The notes: a model not told the origin generated them from the sequence alone. A stretch of 33,997 bases of DNA from Methanofastidiosum methylothiophilum (GCA_001587635.1 LNJE01000015.1:1-33997); one strand, 5' to 3'; shown: positions 7,275 to 15,656, counted from the stretch's first letter. Translations and numbers: made by a program.

Positions 7275-8436
7275 ATCTCTTATAGAGGTAGAATAATAAA
7301 GCTGCAAGAGCTGTTCCTACTCCATAGAACGGGACATTTTTTGTTTCTCTATAATAAGTATAGACGTTATCATCAAATGAGCCAAAGACTACATACCTCT
7401 TATTTTTCACATTGAAGCTATCAACTGCAGATACATAGGAGCCTGCCGTCGCAGAGCCGATAAATTCGCCGTTTCCCTTAAGCATGTAGAAATTTTCATC
7501 CATTGATCCAAGGAGGATCAAAACATCATTTCCTTCCCTATAAGATGAGATGTCCTTTACTTCCCTTTCCACTTTGTAGTTCCAGAGACTGTTCAAAGAG
7601 TAATCGTAGCTGTTCACATTCCCTTTTCCATCCGCCAATAAAATCATATTGCCTGTATCATGGCCAGCTATGAAGTATTCGTCCATATTCTTTTGATAGA
7701 CTTTGTTTCCATCCTTATCTAGGACATAATAACCTTTAGTTAAAACAAGTATTGAAGTATTCCCAAGATAGTTAAACGGAATTGTGCCCCATACAACTGA
7801 GTTACTTTGATTCTTCCATAAGAGATTTAATTCACTATCAAAGACGTAAACGTAGTTTCCAAGGCCGCCTGTGATGATCTCCAATTTTTTGTCTCCATTT
7901 AGATCATAGGTATTTAGATCCATAATCCTGTTTGATGTGCTATAGCTCTTCACTTCTTCCATGTTCTTGAAGATCCTAATATGGGATGAGCCTGTGATTA
8001 CTTCATTTTTTCCATCCCCGTCAATATCGGCTATTTTTATTTTTAAGACGTCTCCGGTATCGGAAAATACTTTAAGAATTTCTCCCTTGTTTGAGATGAA
8101 GTAAATCTTTGAATCAGTTGCAGCACAAACTGCATCAAGCTTCCCATCCCCGTCAATATCCCCTATGTCAAGAGCCCTGACTTCATAAGGCATCTTAGCT
8201 TGCCAGACAATTTTTCCTGACACATCAAAAACAGTGACATACCCAGGATTTCCACAGCATCCAGATGCGACAATGATCTCTGGGATTCCATCGCCTGTGA
8301 AATCCCCATGAAGAATTTCCCAGACATTTCCCCCCATATTGTGGGCCCACAATGCATTGATATACTCTTCCTCTGCATATATGCCTTGGAAAAGTAATCC
8401 TGATATAACAACTAGTGCTAAAAGAATTTTTTTCAT
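7261..8436 (-). CDS. Secreted FG-GAP/VCBS beta-propeller protein with C-terminal membrane anchor
   Basis: The 391-residue protein starts with a signal peptide (MKKILLALVVISGLLFQGIYA). It has a run of FG-GAP-type calcium-binding repeats: GDFTGDGIPEIIVA, GDIDGDGKLDAVCA, ADIDGDGKNEVITG and YDLNGDKKLEIITG, followed by weaker repeats, as in integrin-like propellers. The C-terminus NVPFYGVGTALAALLFYLYK, ending in RF and a short polar tail, is a short motif, a hydrophobic helix and basic residues. It thus resembles the tripartite archaeosortase signals, though it is not a standard PGF- or PEF-CTERM. It is therefore held at the outer membrane face. The ATG lies one base after the TraB stop, so the two are translationally linked. 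Its 3' end overlaps lysS. Confidence 0.88.
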   Translation of the reverse strand: MKKILLALVVISGLLFQGIYAEEEYINALWAHNMGGNVWEILHGDFTGDGIPEIIVASGCCGNPGYVTVFDVSGKIVWQAKMPYEVRALDIGDIDGDGKLDAVCAATDSKIYFISNKGEILKVFSDTGDVLKIKIADIDGDGKNEVITGSSHIRIFKNMEEVKSYSTSNRIMDLNTYDLNGDKKLEIITGGLGNYVYVFDSELNLLWKNQSNSVVWGTIPFNYLGNTSILVLTKGYYVLDKDGNKVYQKNMDEYFIAGHDTGNMILLADGKGNVNSYDYSLNSLWNYKVEREVKDISSYREGNDVLILLGSMDENFYMLKGNGEFIGSATAGSYVSAVDSFNVKNKRYVVFGSFDDNVYTYYRETKNVPFYGVGTALAALLFYLYKRFSNS

Positions 8437-8437
8437 A

Positions 8438-9610
8438 CTATCCCCCCCTGAAAAGCGATATTATGTAGGGGAGTGCATAAAGCGTTCCAATAGTCCCCCC
8501 AACATTTGTAAATGCGACAACTAGGATAATCCTCGTGACTCTATTATCCCAAAGGTCTCTAAAGCCGTTTATATGATTTAGATCCTCAAAATCCTTCATC
8601 GTTGGCTTCCTGTACTTAAGTTCCGCCAATCCAGCAAACCATCCTGAGGCAAGAGTTGGGTGAAGTGTAGTGATTGGAGCTACAAGGAACGCTACAAGGA
8701 TTGATACGGGGTGTGCAAATGCAACTGCGGCACCAATTGCAGCGGTAGTGCCTGTCACAAGGATCCACATNAGCATGATGTTTAAGGTAAAATGAATGCC
8801 CCTGTCAAAGAAACCGTATATGACCAANCCAAAGAATAGCATAGGTATGAGATACCCTATGTATTTAAGGTAGCTCTTCTTTTCAGGGATCACNTCGAGC
8901 CCTTTTATATCGTTTTTCAAATTCTTTTTACTAAGCTTTTTTAANGCCTTAATTACCCCATCCATATGGCCCCTTCCAACGACGGCCACAAATTTCTCTG
9001 CATCACTNTCTAATATTTTTAGNGCTATGTATTGGTCTCTCTCATCAATTAGGGTTTCTTTTACTGAAGGTATCTCTTTAGATAAATCATTTAATAGCTC
9101 GTTTACGATATCCTTGTCTTGGAGCTTTTCAATGATATCTTCCTCTCCATCCTCTTCTTCAAAGAACCCCAAAAACACTCCAAACATGAGTTTGAATTTT
9201 TCTTTGAGCTTCATTTTGTTCCAAGCTCTTTTTAATGTCGTTTGAATGTTTCTATCAATAAGTGCAATTTCGATGTTCTTTTTCTCTGCAATACTAATTG
9301 CTTCTATAAATTCAGATCCAGGCTTAACACCAAACTTGTCTCCAAGCCTTTTCTGGTAATTTGAGAGCAACAGATTAATCAAAAAAAGGAATATCTTGCC
9401 CTCTTTAATAATATCTAAAATATTTGTATCTTCCCATTTCTTAGCGTTTTTCAAGGCATCGAATCGGCTTTCGCAAAGCTCAACACCCACAACATCGGGA
9501 TTCTCTTTTTCAATTACATTTCGCACCTCTTCTACACTATCCTTTGAGATGTGGACGGTGCCTATTAAAATAACTTCTTTTTTTCCTATTTTTACTGTTT
9601 CTCTTGTCAT
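8438..9610 (-). CDS. TraB/PrgY family membrane protein
   Basis: The 390-residue protein has the TraB domain: GTVHISKDSVEEV near the N-terminus, DVVGVELCESRFDAL (about 40-54) and VAVVGRGHMDGVI (about 205-217), with the conserved His and Glu residues proposed as metal ligands in the TraB/Tiki group. At least four hydrophobic segments follow in the C-terminal half, as in archaeal and enterococcal PrgY-like proteins. The Enterococcus relatives block pheromone signalling, perhaps by proteolysis; the archaeal role is unknown. It is the first gene of a two-gene unit with the FG-GAP protein. A run of seven G forms that gene's ribosome binding site and encodes the final Gly-Gly here. All six undetermined bases are at third codon positions. 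Confidence 0.9.
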   Translation of the reverse strand: MTRETVKIGKKEVILIGTVHISKDSVEEVRNVIEKENPDVVGVELCESRFDALKNAKKWEDTNILDIIKEGKIFLFLINLLLSNYQKRLGDKFGVKPGSEFIEAISIAEKKNIEIALIDRNIQTTLKRAWNKMKLKEKFKLMFGVFLGFFEEEDGEEDIIEKLQDKDIVNELLNDLSKEIPSVKETLIDERDQYIXLKILXSDAEKFVAVVGRGHMDGVIKXLKKLSKKNLKNDIKGLXVIPEKKSYLKYIGYLIPMLFFXLVIYGFFDRGIHFTLNIMXMWILVTGTTAAIGAAVAFAHPVSILVAFLVAPITTLHPTLASGWFAGLAELKYRKPTMKDFEDLNHINGFRDLWDNRVTRIILVVAFTNVGGTIGTLYALPYIISLFRGG

Positions 9611-9696
9611 TGTCTCTTAATAGACACAAAGATTACTCCTTTTAAATATTACTTTGGAAAATCATAATGAACCTAATTTTCCCTATTTTCCCTATA

Positions 9697-9722
9697 TTTT
9701 TCCATATCTTTATATATATGAA
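9697..9722 (+). promoter_or_regulatory. Promoter of the kinase/regulator operon with shared TTTTTCCATAT element
   Basis: TTTTTCCATATCTTTATA followed by further TA forms a TATA box centred near 9714, about 58 bases before ATG 9772, so transcription should start near 9740. Twenty-two bases of this element recur exactly upstream of the beta-helix gene (13616-13637), with similarity continuing downstream in both. Two imperfect T/C-rich copies (ttttcccta) lie just upstream. Confidence 0.6.
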
Positions 9723-9771
9723 AAGCGGCTACTAATTGATTCATAACTAGCCATAATACGGATGTAATCTT

Positions 9772-11187
9772 ATGGAAAACCCCCGGGGCAAGGATACAAC
9801 GGTTAAGAAAAATAACAAGTTTAATACTTTTCTACCGAACACCTACGTTAATCTAGCATATATATTTCCCAACATATCTATAAATAAAGACGGCATCATT
9901 GTTTATACAAACGAAGATTTATCACGTATTTTAGGGTACCAAAAAAAAGACCTTTTGGGAATGGATGCAAATGAGATCTACTTCAATACTGCCGATTGGC
10001 AGAATTTATTGAAGGAATTGTATGACAAAGAGAATGTACAAAATTTTGGTACAATACTAAAGAAAAAAGATGGCAAGCAGGTTGAGTGCACCATTGAAAT
10101 GCAAGTTTTTAGGGACACTGAAGGGAATATTCTTGGGCATACTGGGACCATAAAGGATTTGAATTTAGAAACAGATCTTAGAGAAAAACTCCAAATTGAA
10201 AATAAAAGACTTTTTTCAGTATTAGAGAAAATTCCTGCGTATACATGTATTTATGATACTAATCGTAATATTGTTTTTGCAAATAAAGCTTTAAAAGACA
10301 GATTCCATAAATTAGAATCAAAAAAATGTTACAAAGTATTTTATGGTGCCGATGCACCATGTGAAGATTGTCAAGTTTTATCTGTATTTGAAACTAATAA
10401 ACCAGTAATTAAAGAAAGAATGCAAAAAGACAATAAAATATGTGAGATTCATATTTACCCATTTACCGATGCAGACGGTAAAAAATTAGTATTGGAGTTT
10501 GGAATGGATATAACACAACGCAAAAAAATAGAGGAAGATCTAAAAAATTTAAACGATACACTGGAAGTATTAAATAAAATATTAAGGCACGATATTTTAA
10601 ATGATTTAACGATTGCATTGAACTTTTGCGATTTAATTGAAACAAAAGATGAGGACATTAAGGCAAAAGTGATGAAGGCACTTATAAAATCTGTCAAATT
10701 AATAGAAAATTCAAGAGAGTTTGAAAAGGCCTTAAACGAAAAATTAGATAAAAATACTATGAACTTATTTGATATTAAATCTAAGCTGTTAGAGCTCATA
10801 GAATTTTACCCTGAAATGAATATTAATTTTTTGGATGACTGCAAGATATTTGCAGACGAATCAATGATTATAGTATTTAATAATATTATTAGAAATGCGA
10901 AGATTCATGGAAATGCTGACTTTATTGATATTAGCTTAAAGAAGATTGGGAAGTATTGTGAGATATCATTTGCAGATAACGGAATAGGTATCCCTGATAC
11001 ATTAAAGGATAAGATATTTAACGAAGGAGTGAGTTATGGACCAAATAAAGGCTCAGGGCTTGGGCTATACTTAGCAAAAAAGATAGTGGAAAAACATGGT
11101 GGAGAGATAAAAGTTTCAGACAACAAGCCTAAAGGCGCAATAATAACTCTTAAATTTATTGGTGAAAATCCTTATGAAATCTGCTAA
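9772..11187 (+). CDS. PAS-domain sensor histidine kinase
   Basis: The 471-residue kinase has no membrane segment, so it is probably cytoplasmic. There are two PAS domains (about 28-132 and 145-250). The second has a Cys cluster, CYKVFYGADAPCEDC (186-200), of a type often seen in PAS sensors and possibly binding a cofactor or responding to redox state. The H-box LRHDILND has phosphoacceptor His273. The ATPase part is complete: N-box NNIIRNA (370-376), ADNGIGIP (401-408) and GSGLGL (427-432). The 3' end overlaps the next gene, which encodes a sensor/DNA-binding protein without a receiver domain, so the phosphate acceptor is not obvious. Only a weak ribosome binding site (GGATG) precedes the ATG. 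The promoter element is shared with the beta-helix gene. Confidence 0.93.
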   Translation: MENPRGKDTTVKKNNKFNTFLPNTYVNLAYIFPNISINKDGIIVYTNEDLSRILGYQKKDLLGMDANEIYFNTADWQNLLKELYDKENVQNFGTILKKKDGKQVECTIEMQVFRDTEGNILGHTGTIKDLNLETDLREKLQIENKRLFSVLEKIPAYTCIYDTNRNIVFANKALKDRFHKLESKKCYKVFYGADAPCEDCQVLSVFETNKPVIKERMQKDNKICEIHIYPFTDADGKKLVLEFGMDITQRKKIEEDLKNLNDTLEVLNKILRHDILNDLTIALNFCDLIETKDEDIKAKVMKALIKSVKLIENSREFEKALNEKLDKNTMNLFDIKSKLLELIEFYPEMNINFLDDCKIFADESMIIVFNNIIRNAKIHGNADFIDISLKKIGKYCEISFADNGIGIPDTLKDKIFNEGVSYGPNKGSGLGLYLAKKIVEKHGGEIKVSDNKPKGAIITLKFIGENPYEIC

Positions 11188-13531
11188 TGAAGAAATAGAT
11201 ATCAATTCTGAGTTTGTAAAAGAATATTATACCCTTGCGATAGAAAATGCTACAGATATGGTATTTATCCACGATAATGAAGGGAAAATAACATATATTA
11301 ATGAAACTGGTATAAAGGAAAGCGGGTATTCTAGAGAAGCGCTATTAAAAATGAATCCTCTGCAGTTGGTGCCTCCCGAGTACTATAATAAATTGGCTGA
11401 GTTTCAGCTAAGAAGATTAAATGGGGATATGGGGGTATTCCAGTATGAAATGGAGTTTACCAGAAAAAATGGAGAAAGGATTCCAGTAAGAGTTAGCTCC
11501 TCACCCATCCTAAAAGATAACAAGTTGGATAAAGTCATACATGTAATGAGAGATATCTCAGATGTCAAAAAAGCAGAAAAAATGATAATTTCTCAGTTAG
11601 AGCTAAATTCAAAATTAGCCAAAACTTCTGATATTAAACTGGCACTTGAAGCGGTGTTAGACACAGCATTTAACTTAGGAAATGTTGATTGCGGCGGTAT
11701 TTACATTTTTGATCATAGTATTAACGAATATGTCCTTAAAACTCACAGAAATTTAACTCAGGAATATGTAGATGCAGTGTACAATTTTGATAATGATTCA
11801 AAATATGCGAAGAATATTGAGAATGGCAAACCTATTTTTGTTAGCTATAGGGATTACCCAAGTGTTTTGGATGATGAGAATCTTGATTTACTGTTAAATA
11901 AGGAAAAAATAAAGTCAATTGCATTAATTCCATTTTTTTATCATAACGAACCTGTAGGGGCCCTTAGCCTTGGAAGCCATTCTATGGATGAGATATCTGA
12001 TGCCTCAAAAAATATCCTAATTATACTGGCTCAGAAAATGGGTGGTGTGATTTCAAGGATCATTACGGAAGAAAATTTAAGGGGCAGTGAGATTAAATAC
12101 AGAGAGATCGTTGAATCAGCAAACAGCATTATCTTAATGTTTGATAACAAAGGTAAAATATTATCAATAAACGAATACGGCACATCATTTTTTGGATATG
12201 GAAAAGGGGAGTTAATTGGCAAGAATGCATATGAAACAATCACACCTGAAGTTGAGTCGACAGGTCGAATCCTTAAGAATTTGGCAAATGACATCCATTC
12301 AAATCCAAAAGATTTTGAAACGCATATTAATGAGAATCTCAAAAAGAATGGTGAAAGAGTTTGGGTATATTGGTCAAACAAGCCGATTTATGATGATAGA
12401 GGCAACTTAAATGCAATTCTTTCCATTGGCATCGATATAACTGAGAAGAAAAATCTCGAAGAGAAGATACAATATTCTGAGACTAAATTTAAAGTGTTGT
12501 TTGAGAATGCCCATGAGTCTATACTTATTCTTAACAACGATTTCCTCATAGAAGATGTTAACAAGGCTACGCCGAAAGTTTTAGGATATCCAAAAGAGAA
12601 ACTTCTCAGCAATATGAATATATTTGATCTTGCATCCCCCCTTGAAACAGAAAGACTCAAGCACTTACTTTTTAGGGATTTTAGCGGGGACAACATATCA
12701 TTTGAAACTTATTTTATTAATGGCAGCGGCAACGTGTTTCCTGTAAATGTTAGTTTTAGCAGAATCAAGGTCAAAGATGTGAAGTCTATCATATGCATAC
12801 CTAGGGACATCAGTGAGCAGAGGAAAAAAGAAGATGACCTCAGGAAACAGTTATTAAAATATGACCTAGACGAGGGCCACGTTTATCTTTCAAATGAGCC
12901 TTCAACATCAATCCCCTTTGAAGCATTCAAGGAGTTAGTTGATATAGGTTATAGAGGGCTTATAATATCAAGGGAGGATAGGGATTCCTTCAACTGTGAA
13001 AAACAAAATTGTGACTATTTCTGGATTTCTAAACAAGGAGGGGCTAAAACAGTATCAACAGATTTGATAAAATTAAAGGAGTTTATATCTTCCCAGACTA
13101 ACAGGACCATTATATTTCTAGACAGCATAGATTTTCTTATTTCAAACAACGGATTCAATGAAGTCTACAAATTTATTTGTGGATTAAGGGAACTTGCTTA
13201 CTTAGGAAAAAATATAATTATTCTTTCAATCGATAAAAATACTTTAGACCAAAAACAGCTAAAGCTTTTAGAAAAGGAAACAAAACAGATCCTCCTAAAA
13301 ACTTATGATTCTGTGGGCCATAAGACGATTGACATACTCCATTATCTTTTGAATCAGAACAAAGTGGGAACTAATCCTTCATTTTCAAGCATTGGTAAGG
13401 AGCTGGGGATGACAAGACCAACTGTTAGGAAAAATATCAAATACCTTGAATCTAAAAGATATGTCATTGTACATAGAAACGGAAGGAACAAAAAAGTTGA
13501 GCTAACTGAAAAAGGAAAAAAATTACTGTGA
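11174..13531 (+). CDS. Multi-sensor transcription regulator: PAS-GAF-PAS-PAS-DUF835-winged helix
   Basis: From ATG 11174 the protein has 785 residues. The domains are PAS (about 15-135), GAF (150-300), PAS (305-425), PAS (435-550), DUF835 (about 563-706, with YLSNEPSTSIPFEAFKELVD and TIIFLDSIDFLISNNGF) and a C-terminal winged helix (715-785; SSIGKELGMTRPTVRKNIKYL). It has no histidine-kinase ATPase and no receiver domain. DUF835 is usually attached to archaeal sensors; joined to a DNA-binding domain it suggests that signals pass straight to transcription. The start is chosen because GGTGA lies seven bases upstream, inside the kinase gene; TTG 11159 and GTG 11162 are less likely. Overlap with the kinase gene (14 bases) implies coupled translation and joint function. 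It may act on the shared promoters at 9697 and 13616. Confidence 0.9.
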   Translation: MKSANEEIDINSEFVKEYYTLAIENATDMVFIHDNEGKITYINETGIKESGYSREALLKMNPLQLVPPEYYNKLAEFQLRRLNGDMGVFQYEMEFTRKNGERIPVRVSSSPILKDNKLDKVIHVMRDISDVKKAEKMIISQLELNSKLAKTSDIKLALEAVLDTAFNLGNVDCGGIYIFDHSINEYVLKTHRNLTQEYVDAVYNFDNDSKYAKNIENGKPIFVSYRDYPSVLDDENLDLLLNKEKIKSIALIPFFYHNEPVGALSLGSHSMDEISDASKNILIILAQKMGGVISRIITEENLRGSEIKYREIVESANSIILMFDNKGKILSINEYGTSFFGYGKGELIGKNAYETITPEVESTGRILKNLANDIHSNPKDFETHINENLKKNGERVWVYWSNKPIYDDRGNLNAILSIGIDITEKKNLEEKIQYSETKFKVLFENAHESILILNNDFLIEDVNKATPKVLGYPKEKLLSNMNIFDLASPLETERLKHLLFRDFSGDNISFETYFINGSGNVFPVNVSFSRIKVKDVKSIICIPRDISEQRKKEDDLRKQLLKYDLDEGHVYLSNEPSTSIPFEAFKELVDIGYRGLIISREDRDSFNCEKQNCDYFWISKQGGAKTVSTDLIKLKEFISSQTNRTIIFLDSIDFLISNNGFNEVYKFICGLRELAYLGKNIIILSIDKNTLDQKQLKLLEKETKQILLKTYDSVGHKTIDILHYLLNQNKVGTNPSFSSIGKELGMTRPTVRKNIKYLESKRYVIVHRNGRNKKVELTEKGKKLL

Positions 13532-13560
13532 TTTTCCATTGGTATCTTTATATGTCTAGA
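13531..13560 (+). promoter_or_regulatory. Partial copy of the shared promoter element
   Basis: Right at the end of the regulator gene, ATTTTCCATTGGTATCTTTA and the following TATG resemble the element found at 9697 and 13616, with the TTTTCCAT and TATCTTTATAT blocks both kept. It may be a further operator, or a second, weaker promoter for the beta-helix gene. Confidence 0.35.
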
Positions 13561-13564
13561 AGAC

Positions 13565-13588
13565 CATCCAATAGGGAAAAATTGGATG
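13565..13588. promoter_or_regulatory. Inverted repeat CATCCAAT-N8-ATTGGATG
   Basis: A perfect 8-bp inverted repeat with loop AGGGAAAA lies between the regulator gene and the main beta-helix promoter and is followed by a T tract (13593-13599). It could be a regulator-binding dyad, or an RNA hairpin ending the kinase/regulator transcript; the sequence alone does not decide. Confidence 0.5.
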
Positions 13589-13592
13589 TAAA

Positions 13593-13639
13593 TTTTTTTC
13601 CATATAATTTAACTTTTTTTCCATATCTTTATATATAGG
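13593..13639 (+). promoter_or_regulatory. Promoter of the beta-helix gene with two TTTTTTTCCATAT copies
   Basis: Two copies of TTTTTTTCCATAT, at 13593-13605 and 13614-13626, precede a TATA box (CTTTATATATA, 13627-13637). The second copy and TATA box are identical over 22 bases to the promoter at 9697. The TATA box lies about 53 bases before the TTG start, leaving a leader with GAGGTGA at 13672-13678. Confidence 0.6.
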
Positions 13640-13684
13640 GAAATGCTAATCTATTCAACTATATTACAACTGAGGTGAATTAAA

Positions 13685-14722
13685 TTGAAAAAAATTAAAT
13701 CTATAGTCTTAGGAGTTTTATTAATAGTATCTATTTTGGCGATAATTAATCCTGTTAGCGCAGCTACGCTTGAAGTTGGACCAGGAAAGACTTATGCAAC
13801 GATCAATGCTGCAATAGGGGCTGCAGGTAATGGCGACACTATACTTGTATATCCAGGAACGTATAATGAAAACATTAATATTACTGTTTCAAACCTAACA
13901 CTCAAATCAGTCGGAGGTAGGGATTCTACAATAGTAGGCCCTGGTACAAGCGATATAGTAATCAAGATCAATAGTAACTTAGGAACTATAACTGTAGACG
14001 GATTCACAGCCCTCCTCTCTAACACAATAACAAATCCCGGAGGAATTATTCAAGGCATGGGTTCAGCAACAGGAACAACTTCTATAGTGAAAAATAATAA
14101 GGTAGTAACTCAAAAATATCTGAGAAATGGTATACAGGTAACTGGTCAGAATTCACAAGTAATAGGGAACATAATTACTGGTGGACCTCTCACGGAAGAT
14201 TGGGCAAGTTCTGGTATAACAATAGTATCTAGCACAACTACAAAGAACATTCTTGTTAGGGACAATCATATCCTTGGTGAAATGGATTATGGGATAAGTG
14301 TATTTACATGGGATAGTGGAGAAGTTTCAGACACAATAGTTGAGAATAACATAATTGAAAAGACTATATGGGCTGGAATTACAATTGGTGGCAAAGTAAG
14401 CAATACTCTAGTCAAAGACAATATAATTAAAAATAATCCCGTTAATGGGCTAGAAGAAATTCATACGAATTACTATGGCTATGCAACCGGAAATCCAACT
14501 GGCACAAAAGTATGGTACAATCAGTTCTGCAATAACGGAAAGGACATAGACATATACGACGATCCCAACGATAGTTATGTTATAGGGGAACCAAAGCTTG
14601 ATGCAAGAGGCAACACTGGCTGTCCAACTACACTTCCAATGAATAGATTTATTTCAATATTCAAAAAGAACTTTGAAAAGAATCATGGTAAAAGTGAAAA
14701 TTCTAACAACATAGAAAATTAA
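13685..14722 (+). CDS. Secreted right-handed beta-helix surface protein
   Basis: The 345-residue protein starts at TTG, six bases after GAGGTGA. The signal peptide (MKKIKSIVLGVLLIVSILAI, cut near NPVSAA) is followed by VGPGKTYATINAAIGAAGNG-DTILVYPGTYNEN, the usual opening of NosD/pectate-lyase-like parallel beta-helix proteins, and then repeats such as NNKVV, DNHILG, NNIIEKT and DNIIKNN. No catalytic residues are recognised; archaeal relatives are mostly surface or adhesin-like proteins. The C-terminus (TLPMNRFISIFKKNFEKNHG and a polar end) shares the LPMN tail with the proteins ending at 1247 and 2553. Its promoter shares a long element with the upstream kinase operon, so it may be a target of that system. 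Confidence 0.9.
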   Translation: MKKIKSIVLGVLLIVSILAIINPVSAATLEVGPGKTYATINAAIGAAGNGDTILVYPGTYNENINITVSNLTLKSVGGRDSTIVGPGTSDIVIKINSNLGTITVDGFTALLSNTITNPGGIIQGMGSATGTTSIVKNNKVVTQKYLRNGIQVTGQNSQVIGNIITGGPLTEDWASSGITIVSSTTTKNILVRDNHILGEMDYGISVFTWDSGEVSDTIVENNIIEKTIWAGITIGGKVSNTLVKDNIIKNNPVNGLEEIHTNYYGYATGNPTGTKVWYNQFCNNGKDIDIYDDPNDSYVIGEPKLDARGNTGCPTTLPMNRFISIFKKNFEKNHGKSENSNNIEN

Positions 14723-14755
14723 TTATTTCTCTTTCTTTTTTTATTTAATAATAGA
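14723..14755 (+). terminator. T-rich terminator after the beta-helix gene
   Basis: A T tract (ctctttctttttttattt) directly follows the TAA; a TATA-like sequence (cttatatttg, about 14759-14769) for the next gene comes right after. Confidence 0.45.
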
Positions 14756-14791
14756 AACTCTTATATTTGATTTTCAAAATTACCTTCTGTG

Positions 14792-15559
14792 ATGAAAATG
14801 AGAAGGAGAATAGTTTCCATACTTATTTTATTGGCACTATCATTATGTTTTGTGCCTAGCATGATGGCCGAGAGTAAAGTAGCTCTTGTTGCTAACTCAA
14901 TTGATATTGGAATGAATCCAGAGCTTGTTTCCTTACTTAGGAGGAATAACCTCATGGTTGATTACTTTGGGGTAAAAGACAGCGGATATGCTGCATACGA
15001 CTATATTATTATTCTTGGAGGACCAGATTCTGATGAACACACGGGGGATTTATCCAAGAGGATACTTTCAGAAACTGATCAGAACAAACTTAGAAATGGG
15101 GACTCTAAACTTATGTATGAGACAAGCGACTTCTTTAGGGTTAAGCAGAAGGTGTTTGTACTTGCAGGATCTGATAGGGATTTCACAAAAGTAGCAGTTG
15201 ACCAATATACTTCACAGGTCATATCAAGGATTACAAATCAACCGATAACTAGCGCCACTTACAAATCTTTGACAGCCTCTCAATTGAAACAATTAATTGA
15301 CAGCAAGGAAAGCATATACCTCATTGATGTTAGGACTGATGAGCAGTTTGCTGAAAGCCACATACCAAATGCAGTCAACATCCCATACAACAAGCTTGGG
15401 GTAATGATAACACAGATTCCAAGAGATAAAAAAGTTGTTTTATATTGCAATACTGGCCAAAAATCCTTAAGCGGTGCACAGTTTTTAGTTGATAGAAACT
15501 TTAACAATGTTTATGCATTGACAGATGGCTACTCAGTTTACTATAATCTAACCAAATAA
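14792..15559 (+). CDS. Secreted S-layer-like/rhodanese fusion protein, copy 1
   Basis: From ATG 14792 there are 255 residues; GTG 14789 and ATG 14798 are alternatives, and the message is probably leaderless, with a TATA-like box near 14764. The signal peptide is MKMRRRIVSILILLALSLCF-VPSMMA. Residues about 28-145 (VALVANSIDIGMNPELVSLL, DYIIILGGPDSDEHTG, KVFVLAGSDRDFTKVAVDQY) resemble the repeat domain of archaeal S-layer proteins. Residues about 160-255 form a complete rhodanese domain: IYLIDVRTDEQFAESHIPNA and active-site loop YCNTGQKS with its Cys. Rhodaneses carry sulfur as a Cys persulfide; outside the cell the partner is unknown. The next gene is a close paralogue, so this is a tandem duplication. 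Confidence 0.85.
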   Translation: MKMRRRIVSILILLALSLCFVPSMMAESKVALVANSIDIGMNPELVSLLRRNNLMVDYFGVKDSGYAAYDYIIILGGPDSDEHTGDLSKRILSETDQNKLRNGDSKLMYETSDFFRVKQKVFVLAGSDRDFTKVAVDQYTSQVISRITNQPITSATYKSLTASQLKQLIDSKESIYLIDVRTDEQFAESHIPNAVNIPYNKLGVMITQIPRDKKVVLYCNTGQKSLSGAQFLVDRNFNNVYALTDGYSVYYNLTK

Positions 15560-15656
15560 TTTATTTTTATTTTTTATTACATATTTTTTATTATGTATTT
15601 TATTTAATAGTAGGCATAATTATATTTTCCTTTAATGACTAAATTAAGGAGGTATT

